From assembly GCF_003086295.3 (NCBI RefSeq), contig NC_092040.1, positions 3,038,001 through 3,102,000 on the forward strand: 64,000 nt of DNA, given 5' to 3'. Source of the stretch: Arachis hypogaea (Eukaryota; Streptophyta; Magnoliopsida; Fabales; Fabaceae). This document shows positions 47,501-57,826 of this stretch, in pieces (position 1 is the stretch's first letter; every line of letters starts with the position of its first letter). The notes beneath the pieces were generated by a model, which was not told where the DNA came from, ran no database searches, and was given only the letters and a program-made list of their open reading frames with translations. The position numbers and the translations under genes are program-made.

Positions 47501-48304
47501 TTTGATTCCCTGTCAAGTCATAAATGTAAAACCATGTGGACTGAAGTAAATCCCTTACTACATTGTCCAATGTTCAAATGTAGCAAAGTTTTATATTACC
47601 ATCTTTGTATTTTGGACATGACAAGTAAAGATGAAGAAATTAAACGTGCAGCAAGTTAAAGTGGTCAGCCTCTGGACTTTTTTATTAGTTCCATACAGAA
47701 CTAATATCCAATAAACTAGCACTTGGTTGAGTCATAATTGCCCTCACCTTCTAATGCCTTCATCTTTGTTTTTTTCTTTTTTTGGCAGACTAGTGAGACC
47801 CCCTCCAAGATCTTTCTCATTAACTGCTTGTGTGCTATTCAACAACCTCTATCTCGGCATGAGGTTGCTGCTGAATATGTGAAAAGGCTTGGAGCAATGA
47901 TTGATAATCACTTGCGTGTTCTCGTGGAAAAAGAAGTTGATGCAATCTTAAGAAGGTGTAATTTATCTGAAAAGATGCCTCATTTCCACAATTCAGTTCA
48001 CGAGGGAGACAATGAAGTTGGTACGCCATTGGCGGAGATGGAAGGCACAAGTCCAGCAATCCTTTCCGAGTGTTTGAAGGCTCTTTTTGGTCTTGTTTTG
48101 GGAAGCGATAATTCTCTGCCTGAATTTGAGCAGATGCAAGTTCCAAGGTTGCGTTCCGAAGCTTCTATAGGGGTGGCCAGGTCTCTGGCACAAGCTTATG
48201 AGCTTATCTATAAAGCAATTATGGATCCCAAGAATGGCTATCCGGATCCCAGGGCGTTGGCCAGGCATCCTCCTAATCAGATAAGAACCATTTTAGGAAT
48301 ATAG
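42732..48304 (+). CDS. COG6: conserved oligomeric Golgi complex subunit 6
   Basis: Eleven exons: 42732-42956, 43050-43102, 43733-43880, 43992-44099, 44697-44764, 45275-45398, 45668-45814, 45917-46180, 46267-46551, 47105-47251 and 47789-48304. All introns are GT-AG and the joined frame is 694 aa, the usual plant COG6 length. It starts MGTTVAGLAPGLSRKLKKVL and ends HPPNQIRTILGI, as I recall for Arabidopsis COG6, with near-identical blocks such as HHQRAGLELMDMMAVYQEGA and [20 protein letters not shown]. COG6 belongs to lobe B of the COG tethering complex, which captures vesicles recycling within the Golgi. The N-terminal third is predicted coiled coil (TTERLKQELETTSQRLEIV). An in-frame ATG lies 30 codons upstream at 42642; the downstream start is preferred because it matches the family's N-terminus. 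Confidence 0.95.
44450..44501. repeat. (TTA)n microsatellite inside COG6 intron 4
   Basis: About 17 trinucleotide units with one interruption (GTTA). It lies between exons 4 and 5, 200 bp before the acceptor at 44696. Confidence 0.9.
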
Positions 48305-49520
48305 GCCTTTACTGATATGTTTTGCTATTTACCTATGCATGTTTTTATTTGTTGATTACGTAAATATCTTTCCTTTTATACTCTATATCTCCTGCGTTTG
48401 TAATTGTATTGTTATACATTAAATAAGTTTCGTCATGTGCTTAAACTTTTGCGATACAAAATATTAAAATTGAAATTAATTTTATTAATGAATTACACAG
48501 ATATTTTCATGATCAGATTCTAGGAGAAATGCTTTAGAAATTTTGTATCAAAAGAAATGATGTGTTTTTGGCTGAAGAATTTTTTCGCCGAAAATCTTTC
48601 AATCACTTGGTTTTATTTGTTTATTTTTTGGAGTTTAGCTGGTATGTGTCTTTAAGATTACTATTAGTAGAAGTTTTAAATTTTTTTTAGGGTTATACTA
48701 CGTGTACACCAAAATTCGCCACCAAAGTCAGCCACCAGTGTAAAATACATGTTAGAATACAAATATACATTGGAAATAATTAAATCACACATGTATTTAT
48801 ACATAAATACATTGGTGGCTAATTTTAGTGGCAGATTTTTGTGTACAAATAACATTTTTGTTATTTTTTAATATATTGAAAACTTCAATTTTTTTTTGTA
48901 TTTTTAATGAAAATATTTTTAATTTATAAGCTTAACGTGTGTCTTTATTTCTTAAGGCATAAGTTAACTGAATTCCATTTTTTATTACAGTTTTCCTTTC
49001 GTCCTTTTGGTTATGGTAAAAGAAAAGGCACTTCTTCCAAAAAACATTTACTCACAAATAAAAATAATGTTTAAAGAGTGCCAATATAATTAACACCTTG
49101 ATTTGAAAATAATATTTATTGCTTAAAAATAATAGTACTTAAACTCTCCTCTCCCCCTTGACTAGGCTATAGCATTCACCCGCATCAATACGCTACAAGC
49201 TTACGTTTAGTTGCGGAGACAATACGATAACCATAATACTCCACGCATATGGTTCGAAAAATGTCGGTTAGGGTTCAAACCTACATTTTGGGTTCATATG
49301 GAGTTATTATATACGGAATTGCTCCATAGTAATATTCAACTATCTTAGTTTAATCATCTTTGACTTTGAGGTTCATTGGTGTAGATTGGTTGGGGATACA
49401 ACCATACCACAAATAGGTGTAGGTGAAATTTGATGGCCTCCCTTCTATGTTAAGGTAAACTAACTAATGCTTCTTCAACAACATTTTATCAAACACCCGG
49501 AAAGGCTTCAAATTCACACA
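48305..49520. other. intergenic spacer
   Basis: COG6 3' UTR at the start, then spacer carrying one MITE. No further gene seen. Confidence 0.6.
48692..48853. mobile_element. MITE of the ACACCAAAAT family, best-preserved copy
   Basis: Left end GTTATACTACGTGTACACC followed by AAAATTCGCCACC; the right end, reverse-complemented, reads GTTATTTGTACACAAAAATC. The arms of about 45 bp share the GCCACCA(A/G)TG word. It lies 390 bp past the COG6 stop codon. Confidence 0.75.
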
Positions 49521-49530
49521 TATATATATA
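49521..49530 (+). promoter_or_regulatory. candidate TATA box for the proline-rich protein gene
   Basis: TATATATATA about 115 bp before the ATG at 49645, with a C/A-rich leader between them. Confidence 0.4.
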
Positions 49531-49644
49531 CCCATTACAACTTGTTCTGATTCAACTCACCTCAAACACAATATTTGCACATAAAAACAAGTACTTTAAT
49601 TAGCTGAAAAGGAACTCATAAGCCATATCACAAATCTTTCAAAA

Positions 49645-50025
49645 ATGGTGGCTACAAAGCATTCTTTCATCCTTTGCATGCTACTTGCGTTGTTCTTGTC
49701 AAGCCCCAGAATGATCCTAGGAGCTCGCCACCTCATGCAGACACAACCATCAGCACCACAACTTCCTTCCCTCCCACCACTCCCTAAAGCCACACTGCCA
49801 CCTTTGCCATCTCTACCAAGTTTCCCTAAACCTACAACACTGCCACCATTGCCAAACATGCCACAACCAACTCAGCCAAAACTCTCATTGCCACCATTGC
49901 CAAGCACCCAAATTCCACCACAGTTGCCAAACACATTGCCACCATTGGCAACAGCTGCACCTAAACTGACACTACCCCCTATGCCAACCATCCCAACAGC
50001 TTTATCCCCACCACCCTCAAACTAA
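49645..50025 (+). CDS. small secreted proline-rich (LPPLP-repeat) cell-wall-type protein
   Basis: A single exon of 126 aa. The first 26-27 residues form a signal peptide (basic start, then FILCMLLALFLSS, with a likely cut after ILGA). The mature part is built of irregular LPPLP and LPPMP units spaced about 9-15 residues apart and lacks cysteines and any enzyme motif. Composition and layout resemble plant secreted proline-rich wall proteins such as the PELPK group, though true PELPK pentamers are absent. The SPPP near the C-terminus is a possible hydroxyproline and glycosylation site. The role is probably structural in the wall or apoplast; this is inferred from composition only. The start is the only ATG in front of the signal peptide. 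Confidence 0.8.
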   Translation: MVATKHSFILCMLLALFLSSPRMILGARHLMQTQPSAPQLPSLPPLPKATLPPLPSLPSFPKPTTLPPLPNMPQPTQPKLSLPPLPSTQIPPQLPNTLPPLATAAPKLTLPPMPTIPTALSPPPSN

Positions 50026-52990
50026 GAATGCAGCTTATTGGCTGGTTCTCCCGAGCGTTTGGATATTTTGGCATGGTGCTATTTATATACAGCTTTTATT
50101 ATTGGAGTGTCATGTTTGTTTCTGGATCACAATCCTTATTTGGCTTTATCACATAGTGTCCTTTTGAGTCCCTGATAATTCTGTTTGTACTTTGTAGTTA
50201 TTATTCTGTGTTGTTTGATATTTTGAATATTTCTTTCTCTCTGTATTTTGTTTCATCACTAATATTTATTTATAATATTATATGATTTCTTGTATTAAAG
50301 GAGTTGATGACTCGAACATTATATATAGGCGTATATATAGATACAAGCAAAATATACAGAAGGAAATAGAATAAAATACGTATGTGTCGTAAATAATTTT
50401 TTTTCCCACCACCTCAATTATTGGAACTTACTGATTCTCTCCCACCTCAATTACACACGTTGATTGTGAAAGTCAAACATCAAGAGGAAAAATGAATACG
50501 ACGTGTATAATTACGAGATAAGTTATAGAGAATAACTACCTGCTAGTTTAAATTAGCTTTTTTGAGTGAAAAAATATTTTTTTAAAAAATAATGTATTTT
50601 ATTTAATTTAAAATTTATTTAAATATATCTTTATTTTTTTAATATTTATTTTTTTAAAAAATTTATTTAAATATAAAATAATTTTTATTTGTTAATTTTT
50701 TTAAAAAAAATATTTTTTTCAAAAATCAATCTGATATGTAATGACAGTAATGTCACTTAGACTGACAACAATAAAAGAGATGGAATGCTTCAACAAAAAC
50801 TCAAAACTAGAGATAATAAATTCCTTTTCTCGAAAAAGCATGGTAATAAAACCTAATCGAGTATTGACAACATATTTTTAAATTTATTACTTAAAACATT
50901 ATTTAAATATTATATAAAATTCGTTGATAAATAAAGATAAAAAATATAAAAATTTATATATATATTTTATCTATACATAGACTTTTTTGTGTGTATATAT
51001 AACGTGATATATAAAGATAAATTTAATTTTAATATACTATATAAAATATTTCACATAATTATTTAATATTTCAATCACATTTATTTTATGGTCAATTATA
51101 CGGTACAGATGTTAGTTTAAAGAGATGGAGAGATGTTGACACGTAGTAAAATCATACGGCAGAAGGAGAAGATGGCCTGGCTGCAAGCGGAATCAAACAT
51201 GGCAAAGAAGATGGCTCGGCTCTTGAGCCGCACAGCTGATGCACCAAGATCCGTTACATGCAGTGAAGATCCGTTACGGTAAAAGGGAAGAATTTTGTCT
51301 TTTAGCGTTGTTTGACTCTTTGTGGGCCTGGCACTATCCAAAAAGAAAAAAAAGAAGATCAGCCAAAAAAAAATTGTTACCTAAGAGATTAAGGCACAGT
51401 AGCAAGTTTGTTCAGCCAGTTTTTGACTTTTTGTAGGAATTTTTTTATCGTAATGTGAGTTCATAATTTTTTTTTGTGAGTATGTGAGTTCATAATTAAT
51501 AATGAATAAGTAAGTTATTTAAAAGTAAAAATAAATAAAAGATTATTTAGTCATTTAATGTAAAAAATATATAAAGTAAATAAATTTAAATTAAATTCAA
51601 TATACTTAAAAATGGATACATTGTTATTATGTGTGATAAAATCAAAAAAAAAATGTAAAAAAAATCAAAATGAATATTTACAAAGTAATTATCTACTAAC
51701 AGTAGACATGTCATTTTTTTATTATTTTTAAAAGATTAACTTTTGTGTTTTTATTTATAAAATAATAAATTTAATAGAATAATTTAAAAAATTAAGAATA
51801 CAAATATTTAAAAATAAATATACCAATTCTAAAAGTTATTAACTATAAAATTGATAGCCGTAAAACTATGTAGGATAGTAAAAAAATTATTGTGTTATTA
51901 TTATAGATAAGAAAATGAATATAAAATATTCATAAAATAATTATTTATAAACGTTAAATAAGTTTATTAATTTATTTTTTAATATTATTTAGTTTAAAAT
52001 AAAAATAAAAATTTATATTCCACATTCGTTGAATAAAATTTATTCCAAAACCTTCAGTTCATTGTTGAAAAAAAAACACATATTAGCTAAATAAAAAAGA
52101 AAAAATAATTTGGAATTATGAATCAAACTAACGACAGAAAATATAACATTTTAACTTTTTGAATTAGGTTTATTATTTAATAACAAATTAATTAATTGGA
52201 ATTGTAATGATTTAAAATTTAAATTCAAAATAAAGAATTAAAAAATAATACATTTAAAAAAAATTAACCTATCAAATTTAATATTTAAACATATGAAAAC
52301 ACTAGTTGTGTTGTTTTCTTAACCAAGAATAAATTACCTTTCAAAATATAATGATAACTAATTCCATATTTATAGGATTCGAAAGATTTTCGGTTACATG
52401 AATAGATAAGAAAAATTAACTTTATTCTTTAAGTTCACTACAAAATCAAATTCAAATTAAATTAGATAGATAAATCAGTTACAAATTCATAGCAGAAACT
52501 CATGCTCTTATCAGCCTCATGTACTAACAGTTTTTCAAGAGTATAACAAGATGTAGTTATCAGATTGATTTTGTTTATGATTCATTTTAAATCTAACTAA
52601 ATTCTCTGTAAATTTGTATCTAATAATTATTTTCCAAATTCCAAAAGTAGAAAACTGTATAACTCTTCAAAATTGACGATTCAGATTTGATACTTCACCT
52701 ACACGCAAATTAGATTCTAAGAAAAGTGTGATTATAATTGTTCCTCTTTTATTCTTGTTTTTGATTTATGATTCTGTTTATTTTTCTTATTTCATTCAAA
52801 GATCTTTTCGTTATCTCATTTAGATTTCATACTTCGTAACATTTTGAACATCAACTACCAATATAACGTAAAAAAAGGCTTAAATCCAATTTAAAAATAT
52901 TAGGCCGTTACAGAGAAAGACGATGCATTAGACCGGATGAAGACTTCCATTTAAAAATAATTCGAAGGGCATATGTCTTTTACAAAAGAG
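50026..52990. other. intergenic spacer
   Basis: AT-rich except about 51110-51330, a more GC-rich island with repeated GATCCGTTAC words and no sustained frame, likely a repeat fragment. No gene seen. Confidence 0.55.
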
Positions 52991-53004
52991 GGAGCCACAT
53001 GTGA

Positions 53005-53690
53005 GAGAGAAGATGATTAGCAGCTTGTCTATGGATCTGGAAGATGGCAGAACAATCCGGTTCTGAGAGGATAGATGGTTACCTAGTGGAGCATTGAAGG
53101 ATCAGTTTCCACGACTTTTCTCGATCTCAAACCTTAAAGGATCCGTTATAGGGGATTCTGGATTTTGGGATGGGATATAGTGAATTTGGACTTTCCAATG
53201 GCGGAGAGAGCTATTCCAATGGGAGTTGGAGCTAGTAAACCAACTTCATGAGAGGTTACATTCAGTAAGGCCAACATCTGAGAGAGAGGATAGAGTGGTA
53301 TGAAAATTTGATAGGTCAGGTGTTTTTTCGACTAACTCCTTTGTGCAGGTGTTACAAGCGGAAGTTCTCCCGGAGGCAATCCTTAGCTATAGCTTCACTA
53401 GTACTATTTGGAGCGGATTCGTAATGACCAAGAGTTGAGCTGTTTGCTTGATTTCTGTTGGTTGACAGGGCGGCTACTAAGGATCGACTGTGTAGATTAG
53501 GGGTTCTTGACCAGTATAATAATTTGTGTATTTTATGTTATAAGTCTGTTGTGTCTGCTTTTCATTTATTTATTGGTTGTGAGATTACTTGGCAGGTGTG
53601 GTGTGCTTGGCTGTTTGCTCTTGGGAGGATTCGGACAGTGCCAGATTCCCTAAAGCAACACTTTGAATGTTGGACACACACCTCACCAAA
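53005..53690 (+). pseudogene. LINE reverse transcriptase C-terminal relic
   Basis: Read with frame changes, the segment gives EDRWLPSGALKDQFPRLF, then GDSGFWDG, FQWRRELFQWELELV and FSTNSFVQVLQAEVLPEA, then an open frame from 53458 with ATKDRLCRLGV, CILCYK, FHLFIGCE and WQVWCAWLFALG, and finally LKQHFECW. This is the order seen after the catalytic domain of plant L1-type LINE ORF2, including the zf-RVT cysteines and histidine. Internal stops make it non-functional. The catalytic domain itself is absent. It ends abruptly near 53690 against a FAR1-type fragment on the other strand, and no poly-A tail or TSD is seen. Confidence 0.7.
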
Positions 53691-54010
53691 ACACCGTCAA
53701 CCCGTCCCACATCCCCCTTGCGAACACCAAACCCCCTTGTCCAGGCAAACTCCTTGTAAGCATTGTAGGCCTCCTCCTCAGAAGTGAAAACTGTATGCAA
53801 GAAGTCCTTTGCGGTAAGTAACACAGGCACCTTGCCGTGAACATCCCCTTGTGAGCGATGAGATTCTTTGTTCGATTCCGAGTGACTTGTTCCTATGCCA
53901 AATAAGCTAGTACTGTCGTCATCATCAAAGGACCCTGAAGAACCACAGACACCCAACGACATCTCTGATGACTCTTCATCATTATCGCTTGAGTAAAGGT
54001 CGAAATCCAT
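53690..54010 (-). pseudogene. truncated FAR1/FHY3-type N-terminal exon
   Basis: On the minus strand an ATG at 54010 opens an acidic stretch (DLYSSDNDEESSEMS) followed by FTSEEEAYNAYKEFAWTRGFGVRKGD, the start of the FAR1 DNA-binding domain. That domain derives from Mutator-like transposases and is used in FAR1-related transcription factors. Homology stops near GVLVR at about 53690, before the domain's zinc-binding cysteines and histidines, and the frame then runs into reverse-strand LINE sequence. A TACAG acceptor-like site sits about 8 bp before the ATG, as if a 5' UTR intron had been kept. About 107 residues of more than 600 remain, so it is a gene or transposon fragment, not a working factor. 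Confidence 0.65.
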
Positions 54011-56603
54011 TTGGCCTGTATTAACTGCAAAACCAACATATATAAAAGGAAATAAACAAAGCTAAGCAGCAATCACGTACTTACAAATAAAATTAGCATT
54101 CATAGAAAAAGTGAAAACATAGAGAAAACATTAAATTTTGACTAATGAATGGGATATCAAACGCCACTCAAAGTCTTCTGCTCATATGATTAGGAATTCT
54201 AGATTAAAAATATAATCCTACGATACGCGGAAATGGTTTTCACGAACACCAATTTAATAATATGAGTCATAGCCATCAATATCCATGTCAATCGAAGTTA
54301 ATTTCACACAACTGAATCTCTCAAAATTAATCTACCGTTGGTTATCATATGTGGCATCCTTATAAAATTTTAGTCTGATTAAAATTGTAACTTACAATTT
54401 TTTTTCTCAGTTTACACGAATACAATTATATCAATATATTTATAGATATATTTAAACTTTTTAACATAACAGCTTAAATTAAAACACTAATAATTTATGG
54501 AATATCACTAAATTAAATACATGAATATACCTAATTCTTCTTCCGAGTTTGCAATGTTTTCACCTTTGCTTCCAAAAGTTTTCAACTGCTTTCAGTATGA
54601 CGTTTGCTATTTCATAGTGTTTAGTTAAAATGAGTACACTTGATATAAGTCATAGTGAAGCTATATATATAGAGAGAGAGTCATAGATGACATAACACAC
54701 ACCCTATTGGACTCTTTTGATTGATGACACAGGCATCACTCTCAAAGTTGCAACTAGGAATAGTGCTGTTGTTGTTCATCATGGCTAACCAACCAAATCA
54801 GTTATATCTGTTTGAACAAAAGAAAGAGAAGAGGTTTTAGACAGACTATTGTTATAAACTTTTACAATAAGCAGAATAAAATAATCTATGCATGTACTTT
54901 TGTGTTAGTCCAGCATCAAATTATTGAGTTGTCAACATAAGCATGTAAAGATGCATGAATTTATATAAAAGGAAAGAAGAAAATAATAATAATAATAAAT
55001 TAAAGCCTCGTTGGGACATCTATGGAAATAGTTGCTTGTTTTTTGTTTTTTGGCCATTCTGATTTCTTTGAATAAATAAAGCACAGAAAGTTAGTTAAAT
55101 TTCTCGAGTTCTAAATGTGGAAATCAATTTGGCTTCGCTATTACAGTTGAAAGGTACATGCACATTACCAGGAAACAAGGAAACAAACAAGGCTCAGAGA
55201 AAGAATAATAAACAAATATGATGAAACACATACAAGAAAATTGTGAAAACACTTAATAAATTTGGTAATAACAAAACCTGTCAAGTCAACTTAACAAAAA
55301 AGCTTTAGCATAACTACAACACTCATAAACAGAGAAATAAAGAACTGTATTACTTGGTATAATGATAGACATGAAAAGAATAGACCCATTTTCAGGCAAG
55401 CAAAAAAGTAACTATAAGAACTGTATTCCTTCTCCTTCCTACAACTATAAGCAGAAAAAGAAGAACCCCACCTCATATATAAGGCAAAAAAACACTCCTT
55501 TTTTTATTTTTATATTTTATAGCTGGTTGACTAGAGGATACTATAGAAACTGAAGCTTCATTCTTCTCTTTGAAGAATGTCTGGTTGCATTTGCTTTATG
55601 GAAACAAGAAGAAAGTGAGGTTAACAGCAAGAAATAATGAATGTGACATCACCAATAAGAAGAAAGGAGAAGAGATGAAAATACAAGGACCCCAAGTTCT
55701 TGGGTTACCAAGAGATGCCATCTAATAATCATGGGATTTTAAAGGACAAGAAGAACACATGTATGTTTTGAATTATAAAAGCATGTGAGCATATAACAAA
55801 AATTTAAATTGGTGGAGCTTTTCTTGTTCAATGAAGCCAAAACACAAACAGAAGATGGGCATAAAATATGTTATCATAATATGAAATCAAATTGGTGGTT
55901 GATATTGTTAGGAAAAGTTTTTTTTTTCTAAGAAGAATTATTAACTAGCACACAAGCAAAATGTAATAGGAACAATGTTGTTTTTTATAAAATTATATGT
56001 TTGCTAGTAATTAGTGGCAACAAGATACTCAAGATTTTTGAGAATATGAATTTTTTAATAATGTGGAAAAGCGGCCAAATGCAATGAAAATGGGAACACT
56101 TTAATATATAGCAAGTACATTTTACTCGGTTAGATTTCTACTTATTTAACTTTAGTCTCTAACCGTATAGTTCAAAGGGGGGCAACATGCATCTTTCTAA
56201 AGTCCAGTTAATCTGAAATGTGCTCTAATATAGAGTGGCAGGTGAAATCCATCAATTTGTATAGCTCGAATGGCATGTTTTTTAAATTCTAACTGAAAGT
56301 GCAAAAGTTCAAAAACTCAACGGAAGATCAAGAAGCATATTTTTAAATGTTCCAGCTATGTTCAGTAAAAAAAATCAACAAAACTTCAGCTACACATAAC
56401 TAATAATTTCCCTTTCACATCAAGCCCGTTCTACCAAAGAATATTAATGAATTTCTGTATAAGAAATCTATACCAATACCTAATCTATTTCAGCAAAAAT
56501 GGTGCATTGTTAGTTTACAATGCAAACCCTAAAAACATAATTAACAGTGCACTATCTTATGTGAATTTGCAACGCAAATAAGAAATAAGGAGAATACCAG
56601 TCA
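54011..56603. other. intergenic spacer
   Basis: No supported gene. The first several hundred bases may be 5' intron and leader of the FAR1-type fragment (a GTAAGTACGTG donor-like site on the minus strand near 54075). AG-rich purine stretches occur at 54666-54682 and 55600-55690. Confidence 0.5.
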
Positions 56604-56894
56604 TTGTGGACTGCCGATAAGAAATCGAAGCAGAAAGAGATGATGACTGCGAGTTCTGATCAGGCCTCCAAAGCCAAAAGCTCGATTACGATTTCGCTTC
56701 TGCTTTGGGATGACGCAGTTACGGCAAAGAAGCTTCTGCTCACCGCGTCTCAACGCAATCCAGCCCACCTCTATCTGTTCCGCTCAGAGAAGCCCCCTCT
56801 GTCCACAGTCATCGAGTACACTCCTATGGTTATCCGTCGAACTGGTCGTGGCGGTGCAAAATCCTCTCACCGTTACTCATACTCTCACAGGTAG
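56604..56894 (+). other. unidentified exon-like open frame, GC-richer than surroundings
   Basis: About 86-96 residues (an ATG at 56640 is the more likely start). They include the segment SLLLWDDAVTAKKLL and a basic, Ser/Arg/Tyr-rich end. A CACAG|GTAGGT donor-like site overlaps the end, so it could be the first exon of a lost gene. The composition differs clearly from flanking DNA. I do not recognise a family and see no matching second exon. It is 0.9 kb upstream of the WAT1-related gene on the same strand. Confidence 0.25.
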
Positions 56895-57826
56895 GTTGGA
56901 GATCTGGTGCTGGTAGCTCAATTGCAGTTGTTCCAAGTCCTTTTTTTTTTTTGGACCTGCCAAGTCTTCTTAACTCTACCCAGCCCCAACACCCATCCAG
57001 CCCAAAATCAAATCGACCTATCCTTCAAAAAAATCTTGCCAGCCCATAAATATAAACGGAGTTACTTCCCTAAAAATTGCCAAGCCGAGCTGCAATGGAA
57101 GGTGTAAGCGCCGCTGTCCGGAAGCCGCAGCCTGCATCCAGGAGATTATCCCACAAGGGACACGCGTCGCTAGATCCTCAATAGTAAAGGAATCTCTGTA
57201 AAACAGCCTCTGTACCATAGTGTGCACCTTTTTATGACAGTATATGAATTTCATTTTCAACTATGTTTAAAAATTGTGACTAGTATAAAATATATTACAG
57301 GAAACATGAATTGGAAGTGGCAGTTCGATGATCAATTCATGACCCAAAACTTCAACGTTAACAAGTGGGATGATGATGGCACATGCAATAAATTAGAAAA
57401 CCAACAAAATATTCCACGTATGTTCAACAAGTTGTTCTTATCACAAAATGTTTCTACGACAACCATGGAGCTGACAAGGCAGTCCACATATACAGCAGAT
57501 ATTATTATTTTTCCATCGGAGACGAGTTCCTCCACCCACAAACACAAACTCGATCAAAACACCAAGATCAACCACCACTGAGCTAAAAGCTCTCAACTTT
57601 CTTTCATTTTCAGTAACCCCTTAAATTCTCTCCGCGTGTTTGTTTGTATGTGCCTTGCAAACCAAGCATCTGATTTGGCGTGTGTTTCATTCTATCTCTA
57701 ACCACTGTTACAATCAAACCAAATCAAAACCGCCAACAACCACCATCCCATCTTCTTCTTCTTTTCTTTGTCTGCGAGGTGTTTGTCAGAATTCCACAGA
57801 GAGCGAGAAGAAAAGGTGGGTTTGTG
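56895..57826 (+). other. upstream region of the WAT1-related gene
   Basis: Contains a moderately GC-rich stretch (57050-57200) with no sustained frame, then a C/A- and CT-rich segment from about 57580 to 57826 that looks like the 5' UTR. No TATA box was chosen with confidence. Confidence 0.4.

Noticed and set aside
47835..48268. Antisense open frames across the last COG6 exon
   Set aside because: They are shadows of a long coding exon and show no domain or codon signal of their own.
51117..51341. GC-richer island with short frames on both strands
   Set aside because: No sustained frame or recognisable domain; repeated GATCCGTTAC words suggest a repeat fragment.
57018..57581. Open frames upstream of the WAT1-related gene on both strands (80, 119 and 71 residues)
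   Set aside because: No domain, no splice partners and mutually overlapping frames; most likely spacer or 5' UTR.
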